From: UBA1195 sp045598025
Lineage (GTDB): Bacteria > Bacteroidota > Bacteroidia > Bacteroidales > WCHB1-69
Length of the DNA stretch: 15,371 bases
Reading direction: 5' to 3'
NCBI GenBank assembly: GCA_045598025.1
Contig: JAZLLH010000050.1
Location: 1-15,371 of the forward strand
The position numbers were made by a program, and so were the translations under genes. The notes beneath the pieces were generated by a model that was not told the origin of the DNA, searched no databases, and saw only the letters and a program-made list of their open reading frames with translations. Below, in pieces: positions 1 to 6,510 of this stretch (positions are counted from its first letter, which is position 1; each line of letters opens with the position of its first letter).

Positions 1-69
1 ATTGTTCGGTATAGGGTTTAATGGAGTAACGTTCAGCGCGGAGAGTTCTTTGTATACAGTACGTTCCAT
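1..69 (-). CDS. Start of an unknown ORF, cut by the left window edge
   Basis: An ATG at 69-67 on the minus strand opens a frame of 23 codons that is still open at base 1; an in-frame TGA lies four codons upstream of the ATG. The visible residues begin MERTVYKELSALNVTPLNP. Codon choice looks like the neighbouring genes, but 23 residues are too few to assign a family. It lies about 120 bp downstream of the broken fic gene and has the same orientation. No clear ribosome binding site is visible, which is common in Bacteroidota. It could equally be a chance ORF. Confidence 0.28.
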   Translation of the reverse strand, partial: MERTVYKELSALNVTPLNPIPNN

Positions 70-189
70 TTGTGTATGTCAAATGGGATGGATTTGTGCT
101 GTGAATGTTGAAGTTCGAATGCCAAGTCCGCCCGAACACAAAACAAACGTTCCGTCAGCGATTGCGTGGGTTTTGCCTCCCAAACGTAC

Positions 190-1085
190 TCATGCTTCTT
201 CTGTTTGTTCGTAATAATAAGAATAATCGATACCCTTCATGAACATCTCACGGCTGTTGATGTCGTTGGTGAGTGCACCGAAGATGAGTTTGCGTATCAG
301 GGTGGCATCTGCCACACTCTTTTCCATGGCCGAAAGGTATTGATTTTTGTCTATCCTGCTCCAATCTACACATTTTTGCAGGGTGCGGCGCAGCATCAAG
401 TCCAGCCAGATGCGGGTGCTGCGACCATTGCCTTCCATAAAGGGATGCGCCACATTCATTTCAACATATTTGGCCACAATTTCATCGAAGGTGGTCTCGG
501 GCATATTCTCGATACTGGGCAGTATGGTGGGGAAATACATGCAGTTGGCAAACGTTAATCCGCCCTTGCTGATATTTTTGTCCTTATCTGCCCTGCAAAA
601 TCATACAGCCCGCCAAAGATATAGGCATGAATCTGCTGCAGGCACCTGATGCTCCCTGGCTCTAAGGATTTCAACAGCCCGCTTTCAAAAAGCATGTATG
701 CCTTCTTGCGACTTTGTCCGTCGATGGTATTGTCGCTATAGGTGAACCAGTCCAAAAACTCGTTGGCACGATTATTGGGATAGTGTATGGCCAAAGTTTT
801 TACGGCTTTGTCGTCAAGCACATCGGCCTTGCGCTTCTTGCCATCGGGAGTTGGAAATTTGAACCCGTGAGCGTCACTCACAAGTTGGATGCCTTGTGTG
901 GCCAGCTTCTTCTTGAGCCAACGCCAATAGTTGCCAGCCTTCACGTAATCGTCCTCATCGTTGATGGCTCTAACCACATCGGTGGCCAAAAAAAACCACT
1001 TGCTTTCCTCTTCGCTCCATACGGCTCGAACCTCGCGGTCGTGATAGAAACGTATCGATGTCTTGGTAGTGTTGGCTCCGCTCAT
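190..1085 (-). pseudogene. Bro-N/Fic fusion protein (Fic AMP-transferase family), frameshifted
   Basis: Two overlapping reading frames together encode one protein of about 298 aa. The first frame (1085 to ~576) carries a Bro-N-like phage antirepressor domain at residues ~10-115 and the start of a Fic domain (IHAYIFGGLYDFAGQIRTK). The second frame, to the stop at 190, carries the full Fic catalytic motif HPFMEGNGRSTR, with His near residue 214 of the restored protein. Fic enzymes usually transfer AMP from ATP to a hydroxyl on a target protein. The frames meet at an A run (T575-T579 on the plus strand): six A would give the smooth reading RTKNISKGG, but five are present, so frame 1 stops at 555-557. 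The start ATG overlaps the stop of the hsdM remnant (ATGA at 1085-1082), implying old translational coupling. I saw no clear [ST]xxxE[GN] inhibitory motif. A sequencing error or recoding remains possible. Confidence 0.82.
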
Positions 1086-1314
1086 CTCACATCATTTTTT
1101 TGAGTATTCAGGTTCTTGATGAAGACAAAGGGTCTTTCACCTTGCCGCCAAGCATATTGGCAGCTGCCTCTTTCCTGACTTGTGCATCGTCAAGCATTTT
1201 AATAAAAAACAGATAAGTCATCTGTTCGAGGATGGTGATGGAGTTGGTGATACCACCTGTCCAAAAGGTGTCCCATATACTGTCGATGCGGTTCTTTATT
1301 TCTCCAGTAATCAT
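1082..1314 (-). pseudogene. hsdM: Type I restriction-modification methyltransferase HsdM, N-terminal remnant with internal deletion
   Basis: The first ~60 residues (start MITGEIKNRIDSIWDTFWTG, with LEQMTYLFFIKMLDD) match the N-terminal helical domain of type I methylase subunits, which are normally ~500 aa. The frame then shifts and stops at 1108-1110. In another frame the DNA continues as FVFIKNLNTQKNDVR and ends in a TGA overlapping the fic ATG. That segment resembles another stretch of HsdM, so the gene looks like two ends joined after loss of most of its length, including the SAM-binding and NPPY regions. No intact hsdM, hsdS or hsdR is present. It starts only 46 bp after the mltF stop. 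It should have no methylase activity. Confidence 0.8.
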
Positions 1315-1360
1315 TCCAAAGTACAGTTATAATGTATAAATGCAATTCTTATTCGCGCCC

Positions 1361-2785
1361 TCAGCGTACTTCCACGAGGCTGTCGCGCCGGACCAGGGTT
1401 TTGTAATGTTCTCCCCTTTCCAGTACAGCGTCCACATAGCGTATGGTATGACGGCAACCTCTGTAAATACCGTGTTTGACACAGGGGTGACGGGCGTATT
1501 TGTGTTCACCCAATAATAAAAGTGCTTCCTTTACCCCTCCTTCCCAAACCTGAGGATTCAAATGTTCTTCTTCACTTGCAATGGCAATAGCATCAATCAG
1601 ATGCCCGCTTCCGGCATTATAGGCAGCCAATACCATAGGAACCAATTGGGCCGAATCATGGACGCCTTCTTTTTCAAGAATCTGCCGCAGGCGGTTCAGA
1701 TAACGGCATCCGCCCTCAATCTGCTGTTCCGGAGAAGAGGATGCGTTTACACCGAATTTGTGTCCTGTGCCCGGTGAAAACTGCATCAAGCCAAAAGTAT
1801 TCCCTTTTCCTACCACATCCGGGTGAAATTTGGATTCCTGATAAATCAGGGAGGCCAGCATATACCAGTCAATATGATATTTGCTTCCGTATTTTTGCAT
1901 ATAAGTATCGTATCGGGATATGGCTCCGAAAGGAGAAGTTTGATGCACGGCTGCCAGTTTGGACCGCTCTCTGGATACCGGATCGTTGTACTTTTTCAAC
2001 AAACGGGGATAATTACGGGTGGACTCGTAAACCGACAAAACGCTGTCGCATTTTGACAGCAAAGTGTCGTTTCCCCTGCGAACCAGCCAATGGAGAGACA
2101 GACTGTCTGCCAGAACTTCAGCTATTTCCAACTGAGGAAACATGTAGCGGTTGGCTTTCCATTGAGGTCCGTACGCCAACATCATTCCTTGCCCGTTTTC
2201 ATTGACATCAGTCATCAGTTGGTCAAAAGAGGCCGCATAAAAACAAAGGTGCACACTGTCCTTATAGCGTTGCTTGATACGAGCCGACTCTTCCACGAAT
2301 TTCATCGGCAGGGAAACCTTCAATTCAGCTGCCGAATCACAGGTACACCTTCCTTCCGAAAGAATCCGGTGTTCTTTGTGTTGCAGCAGTACCAAATCGG
2401 TTTGTGCAACCGCCCGGGTATATTCGAAAAAAGGAGCCCATTCCGGAGAGGGCAGTTCACCTACGGCCATCAAATCGATTTTATTGAGCAAAAGTGCCTT
2501 ATAGGCAGCCTCATACGTATAGAAAACGGTATAAACAGGTTTCAGACCCAGTGATTGCGACAGTGTACGGCTCAAATCATAGGAAAATCCCCCCTCTTTT
2601 CCTTGTGAAATGTAATATTCCATCGGATTCAGGAGAACACCTATCCTCAACTCTCCAGAGGCTTGCATACACTGCCATGAGCGTCTGTTTTCACCCTCGG
2701 GATGAGGTCGGAAACAGCACAATATCCATACAGAAACAGCACACAGCAACAAATGCTCCGCGATCCACAATCGCTTATATATCAT
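1361..2785 (-). CDS. mltF: MltF-like membrane-bound lytic transglycosylase
   Basis: This 474-aa protein should cleave the MurNAc-GlcNAc bond of peptidoglycan on the periplasmic side, forming 1,6-anhydro ends. It has the MltF layout: a hydrophobic N-terminal segment (residues ~9-24), a periplasmic solute-binding (SBP_bac_3) domain from GELRIGVLLNP (~44) to ~265, and a C-terminal SLT/lysozyme-like domain from ~290. SLT hallmarks are the catalytic Glu317 in YQESKFHP, GLMQF at 332-336 and AAYNAG at 387-392. The SBP-like module in MltF regulates activity by binding muropeptides rather than importing solutes. There is no convincing lipobox: Cys23/Cys24 follow Ile-Leu, so a signal anchor is as likely as a lipoprotein. 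The ATG overlaps the NUDIX stop (ATGA, 2785-2782), so it is translated as the last gene of the mrp operon. No clear terminator follows. Confidence 0.9.
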   Translation of the reverse strand: MIYKRLWIAEHLLLCAVSVWILCCFRPHPEGENRRSWQCMQASGELRIGVLLNPMEYYISQGKEGGFSYDLSRTLSQSLGLKPVYTVFYTYEAAYKALLLNKIDLMAVGELPSPEWAPFFEYTRAVAQTDLVLLQHKEHRILSEGRCTCDSAAELKVSLPMKFVEESARIKQRYKDSVHLCFYAASFDQLMTDVNENGQGMMLAYGPQWKANRYMFPQLEIAEVLADSLSLHWLVRRGNDTLLSKCDSVLSVYESTRNYPRLLKKYNDPVSRERSKLAAVHQTSPFGAISRYDTYMQKYGSKYHIDWYMLASLIYQESKFHPDVVGKGNTFGLMQFSPGTGHKFGVNASSSPEQQIEGGCRYLNRLRQILEKEGVHDSAQLVPMVLAAYNAGSGHLIDAIAIASEEEHLNPQVWEGGVKEALLLLGEHKYARHPCVKHGIYRGCRHTIRYVDAVLERGEHYKTLVRRDSLVEVR

Positions 2786-3276
2786 TGAATCTTACACTTT
2801 TCAGCATCGATCAGCCGGCCATCCAAGACGGCCTGTACCAACGTATTTCCTTTATACGTCAGTTTGAGAGAGAAAAAGGGTCGCTCCTGCTCCATCAGTG
2901 CTAGAAAAACCCGGTCGCCTTCCCACAGATTCAGACGGCCGAGTTCGTTTTTCGGTATCCAACGGAGTTCCCCTTCGTCACAATCATGCAGTTCGCCTTC
3001 CCATTCGGTAGCAGAAAAAAGATGCATATAATCGCTTTGAGCCACATCGGACACAAAGGTAACTATGCCGTGGTAACGCCAACGGCTCACCTGCAATCCG
3101 GTTTCTTCCCGGACTTCCCTTCGCATGCACTCTTCCGGACTTTCGTCCGTTTCAAATTTACCGCCGACGCCAATCCACTTATTGTGACTGTCGTCCGAAG
3201 CTATGTCCTTTTTGGTGCGGTGCAGCATCAGATAGCAGCCTTCGCGCTCCAAATAGCAAAGCGTAGTCATCCGCAT
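2782..3276 (-). CDS. NUDIX hydrolase, MTH1-like 8-oxo-dGTP diphosphatase
   Basis: This 164-aa protein has a perfect Nudix box GX5EX7REUXEEXGU at residues 39-61 (Gly39, Glu45, Arg53-Glu54, Glu57-Glu58, Gly60), which binds Mg2+ and hydrolyses a nucleoside diphosphate linked to another group. The preceding KWIGVGGK, and the later segments LFSATEWEGELHDCDEGELRW, LNLWEGDR and RPFFSLKLTYKG, fit the MTH1-like branch that hydrolyses oxidised purine nucleotides such as 8-oxo-dGTP in the cytoplasm. The substrate is inferred from family resemblance only. It begins 8 bp after the hutU stop and overlaps mltF by ATGA, so it is co-translated in this operon. Confidence 0.88.
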   Translation of the reverse strand: MRMTTLCYLEREGCYLMLHRTKKDIASDDSHNKWIGVGGKFETDESPEECMRREVREETGLQVSRWRYHGIVTFVSDVAQSDYMHLFSATEWEGELHDCDEGELRWIPKNELGRLNLWEGDRVFLALMEQERPFFSLKLTYKGNTLVQAVLDGRLIDAEKCKIQ

Positions 3277-3284
3277 GGTGGAGA

Positions 3285-5279
3285 CTATTTGAAAAGACCA
3301 TCCAAAATATTGTCTTCCACGATATTCGGAAGTGTCACCTTTAATTTCGGCTCGGCTTCCATTGCACGCTGGATGGCAAACATGGCACCCTTGTTGCGCG
3401 CCCAGGAACGACGGGAAATACCATTGTTCACATCCCAGTACAACATGGAGCGCAAACGACGGTCACTGTCATCGGAACCGTCAATCACCATGCCGAATCC
3501 GCCGTTCATCACTTCTCCCCAACCGACGCCACCGCCGTTGTGGATACTGACCCAAGTTGCGCCCCGGAAGGCATCGCCGATGACGTTCTGTACCGCCATA
3601 TCGGCAGTAAAACAGGAGCCGTCGTAGATATTGGAGGTTTCACGGAAAGGAGAATCCGTTCCGGAAACATCGTGATGATCGCGTCCCAATACGATGGGAG
3701 CGGTGATTTTTCCCTCTTTGATGGCTTTATTGAAGGCGGCAGCGATTTTGATGCGGCCTTCGGCATCGGCATACAATATGCGGGCCTGAGACCCCACAAC
3801 CAGGTGGTTTTCCTTTGCACCTTTAATCCATTGGATGTTGTCGTGCATCTGCTGCTGGATCTCCTTGGGAGAATGCGAGGCAATTTCAGCCAGCACATCC
3901 ATGGCAATGTGATCGCTGCAATCCAGATCTTCCGGTTTGCCGGAAGTGCACACCCAGCGGAAAGGACCGAATCCGTAGTCGAAATACATGGGTCCCATGA
4001 TGTCCTGCACATAGGAAGGATAACGGAATCCTCCGTCGGCTTTGAGCACGTCGGCACCGGCCCGGCTGGATTCCAGCAGGAAGGCATTTCCATAATCAAA
4101 GAAATACATGCCTTTAGCTGTCAATTTATTGATGGCAGCCACCTGACGACGCAAACTGGCTTGCACCGCCTCCTTGAAGGCTTCCGGTTTTTCGGCCATC
4201 ATCTGCTTGGATTCTTCCAGGCTCAGGCCAACCGGATAATAACCGCCGGCCCAGGGATTGTGCAGAGAGGTCTGATCCGATCCCAAATCGATATGGATGT
4301 CGTTCGCGGCCGCATATTCCCACAGATCAACCACGTTTCCCTGATAAGCATAGGAACGGGCCTCCTTTTTCCGAATGGATTCCTGCACATGGCGGAACAG
4401 TTCGTTCAAATCATCATAGACTTCGTCCACCCAACCCTGCTCGTAACGCTTCTGCGTAGCGGCAGGATTGATTTCGGCCGTAATGGACACGACACCGGCA
4501 ATGTTGCCTGCTTTCGGCTGAGCTCCGGACATGCCGCCCAGGCCCGCAGTCACAAACAATTTGCCCGCTGTATCACCGCCCTGCATGCGGGCTGCATTCA
4601 GTACGGTAATGGTGGTACCATGAACGATTCCCTGCGGTCCGATGTACATATAGGAACCGGCAGTCATCTGTCCGTACTGGGTTACGCCCAATGCATTGTA
4701 TCTTTCCCAATCATCTTTCTTGGAATAGTTCGGAATCATCATGCCATTGGTTACCACCACCCGCGGAGCCTCCCTGTGCGAAGGGAACAATCCCATCGGA
4801 TTGCCGGAATACATGGCCAGGGTCTGTTCTTCCGTCATTTCGGCCAGATATTTCATCACGATACGGTACTGGGCCCAGTTCTGGAAAATGGCACCATTCC
4901 CTCCGTAGATGATGAGTTCGTGGGGATGCTGCGCCACGGCGGGATCCAGATTATTCTGTATCATCAGCATGATGGCGGCCGCCTGACGGCACTTGGCCGG
5001 ATACTCGTCAATGGGACGGGCATACATGGCATAACTCGGACGGAAACGGTACATGTAGATGCGTCCGTATTTTTCCAATTCTTCGGCAAATTCAGGAGCC
5101 AGGACCGCGTGAAATTTGGGATCGAAATAACGGAGCGCATTCCGGACAGCCAAGCGTTTTTCTTCCTTGCTCAGAATATCTTTGCGCTTGGGTGCGTGAT
5201 TGATGTTGGGATCAAATGGTTTCGGTTCCGGTAACTGCGCCGGAATTCCTTCCAGTATTTCTTTTTGAAAATCGTTCAT
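3285..5279 (-). CDS. hutU: Urocanate hydratase (urocanase)
   Basis: This enzyme adds water to urocanate to give 4-imidazolone-5-propionate, the second step of histidine breakdown, using tightly bound NAD+. Visible family motifs (numbered from the chosen start) are YGGNGAIFQNWAQY at ~125, QMTAGSYMYIGPQGIVHGTT at ~204, TAGLGGMSGAQ at ~244, GRDHHD near 532 and GATWVSIHNGGGVGWG near 573. At 664 aa it is the long form found in Bacteroidota, against ~555 aa for the proteobacterial enzyme. I chose the ATG at 5279 (MNDFQKEILEGIP); an upstream ATG at 5309 adds ten residues (IFQIKKKIA type) translated through an A-rich leader and probably not native. It follows mrp by ~33 bp. None of hutH, hutI, ftcD or fchA is in the window. 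Confidence 0.95.
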   Translation of the reverse strand: MNDFQKEILEGIPAQLPEPKPFDPNINHAPKRKDILSKEEKRLAVRNALRYFDPKFHAVLAPEFAEELEKYGRIYMYRFRPSYAMYARPIDEYPAKCRQAAAIMLMIQNNLDPAVAQHPHELIIYGGNGAIFQNWAQYRIVMKYLAEMTEEQTLAMYSGNPMGLFPSHREAPRVVVTNGMMIPNYSKKDDWERYNALGVTQYGQMTAGSYMYIGPQGIVHGTTITVLNAARMQGGDTAGKLFVTAGLGGMSGAQPKAGNIAGVVSITAEINPAATQKRYEQGWVDEVYDDLNELFRHVQESIRKKEARSYAYQGNVVDLWEYAAANDIHIDLGSDQTSLHNPWAGGYYPVGLSLEESKQMMAEKPEAFKEAVQASLRRQVAAINKLTAKGMYFFDYGNAFLLESSRAGADVLKADGGFRYPSYVQDIMGPMYFDYGFGPFRWVCTSGKPEDLDCSDHIAMDVLAEIASHSPKEIQQQMHDNIQWIKGAKENHLVVGSQARILYADAEGRIKIAAAFNKAIKEGKITAPIVLGRDHHDVSGTDSPFRETSNIYDGSCFTADMAVQNVIGDAFRGATWVSIHNGGGVGWGEVMNGGFGMVIDGSDDSDRRLRSMLYWDVNNGISRRSWARNKGAMFAIQRAMEAEPKLKVTLPNIVEDNILDGLFK

Positions 5280-5312
5280 TGCTATTTTTTTTTTAATCTG
5301 AAAAATCATTCG

Positions 5313-6377
5313 TTATTTCTTACGGCTAACCATCGAAAGTTGCTTGGCAACCTCACAGGCCATGCGCATGAAAGCCGCTCCTTCGGGAGTGTTTTCATCC
5401 AAAGCCACAGGTTCGCCATTGTCTCCGCCCTCCGTTATAGACTGCACCAAAGGAATTTCTCCCAAAAAAGGCAGGTTCATCTGTTCCGAAAGATTGCGAC
5501 ATCCATTCTTTCCGAAAATGTAGTATTTGTTATCCGGAAGTTCAGCCGGAGTAAAATAGGCCATATTCTCGACAAAACCGAGAACAGGAATGTTGATTTC
5601 ATTGGCCTGGAACATTTCCACAGCACGAATGACATCTGCAAGGGCAATCTGCTGCGGTGTACTCACCACCACAGCCCCGCTGACCGGAAGACTCTGGGCA
5701 ATGGTAATCTGCACATCGCCTGTCCCGGGAGGAAGATCGACTACGAGATAGTCCACGTCGTTCCATGCCGTTTCCGTAGCCAGCTGTTTCAATGCACCGG
5801 CCACCATGGGTCCACGCCAAATCAGGGCTTTGTTCGGTTCCATCATGAAACCGATGGACATCAGTTGGACTCCGTACTTCACCACGGGAAGCATCAGGGT
5901 TTTTCCATCCCTTTCAATACCCTGTATGGCCTGTTTGGTCAAGCGGAACATCATGGGAACGGACGGACCGTAGAAATCGGCATCCAGTAAACCGACACGG
6001 GCACCTGTCTTGGCCAAGGCAACGGCCAGATTGGCTGCAACGGTGGATTTTCCCACTCCGCCCTTGCCGGAAGCCACCAGAATGACATTCTTCACACCGC
6101 TCAATTCAGACTCCTTTTCCGTCGCTTTCACATTCGACGTCAGGTGCACTTCCACTTCCACATCTGCTCCGATGTACTGGTGAATGGCGGCAATGCACTC
6201 TTCTTTCATTTTGTTTTTCATCGGACAGGCCGGCGTGGTCAACACCAGGTCAAAACTCACTTTATTGCCTTCAATGGCAATGTTGTCAATCATTTTCAAG
6301 GAAACGAGATCCTGTCCCAAATCGGGATCGTCCACATGAGACAGGGCCTGGTTTACTTGCGCTGCTGTTATCTCCAT
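5313..6377 (-). CDS. apbC: Mrp/ApbC (NBP35-like) P-loop Fe-S cluster carrier
   Basis: This 354-aa protein belongs to the Mrp/ApbC/Ind1 family, cytoplasmic ATPases that carry [4Fe-4S] clusters to target enzymes. It has an N-terminal MIP18/DUF59 domain (~1-85) with TPACPM at 48-53, then a deviant Walker A GKGGVGKS at 104-111 with the signature Lys105, and DLPPGTGD at 214-221. The usual C-terminal CxxC that bridges the cluster between two monomers is absent: after ENMAYF the sequence runs TPAELPDNKYYIFGKNGC. From memory this is a variant common in Bacteroidota, not damage. It is the first gene of a four-gene minus-strand unit, with a TAnnTTTG promoter about 45 bp upstream. Confidence 0.93.
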   Translation of the reverse strand: MEITAAQVNQALSHVDDPDLGQDLVSLKMIDNIAIEGNKVSFDLVLTTPACPMKNKMKEECIAAIHQYIGADVEVEVHLTSNVKATEKESELSGVKNVILVASGKGGVGKSTVAANLAVALAKTGARVGLLDADFYGPSVPMMFRLTKQAIQGIERDGKTLMLPVVKYGVQLMSIGFMMEPNKALIWRGPMVAGALKQLATETAWNDVDYLVVDLPPGTGDVQITIAQSLPVSGAVVVSTPQQIALADVIRAVEMFQANEINIPVLGFVENMAYFTPAELPDNKYYIFGKNGCRNLSEQMNLPFLGEIPLVQSITEGGDNGEPVALDENTPEGAAFMRMACEVAKQLSMVSRKK

Positions 6378-6422
6378 TTTGTTATCTATAATTTTGTTTT
6401 ATGTCTTTTTTTTTCGAAGTTA

Positions 6423-6430
6423 CAAATGTA
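6423..6430 (-). promoter_or_regulatory. Bacteroidota -7 promoter element for the mrp-hutU-nudix-mltF operon
   Basis: On the minus strand the sequence TACATTTG matches TAnnTTTG exactly. It lies about 45 bp before the mrp ATG, giving a leader of roughly 40 nt. A TTTTG lies upstream near 6450, slightly further away than the ideal spacing, so the -33 element is weak. Confidence 0.6.
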
Positions 6431-6485
6431 GACATAAATTGGATAAGTTTTGCCAAAATGGGAATTTTTATTTTCAACAGCAAAA

Positions 6486-6508
6486 GTAAAAACGGCGGAA
6501 ATTTCCGC
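6486..6508 (-). terminator. Rho-independent terminator after the GH3 gene
   Basis: The perfect palindrome GCGGAAATTTCCGC (6495-6508) begins two bases after the GH3 stop on the minus strand and is followed by CG and a T run (complement of A488-A492 in the 6400s, then more T). It separates the GH3 gene from the mrp promoter region. Confidence 0.65.
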
Positions 6509-6510
6509 TC

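Noticed and set aside
1..69. Possible resemblance of the partial ORF to the C-terminal tail of MutS (LNV...TPL pattern)
   Set aside because: Only about ten residues are comparable and an in-frame stop lies just upstream of the ATG, so the likeness may be chance; left as unknown.
3540..5234. Long 564-codon ORF on the plus strand opposite hutU
   Set aside because: Its translation is rich in His, Arg, Gly and Ile in an antisense-like pattern and matches no family, while the minus strand encodes full-length urocanate hydratase with all motifs.
5280..5309. Extended hutU N-terminus from the ATG at 5309
   Set aside because: The ten added residues are translated from an A-rich leader and are unlike the family start; the ATG at 5279 begins the recognisable MNDFQKEILEGIP segment.
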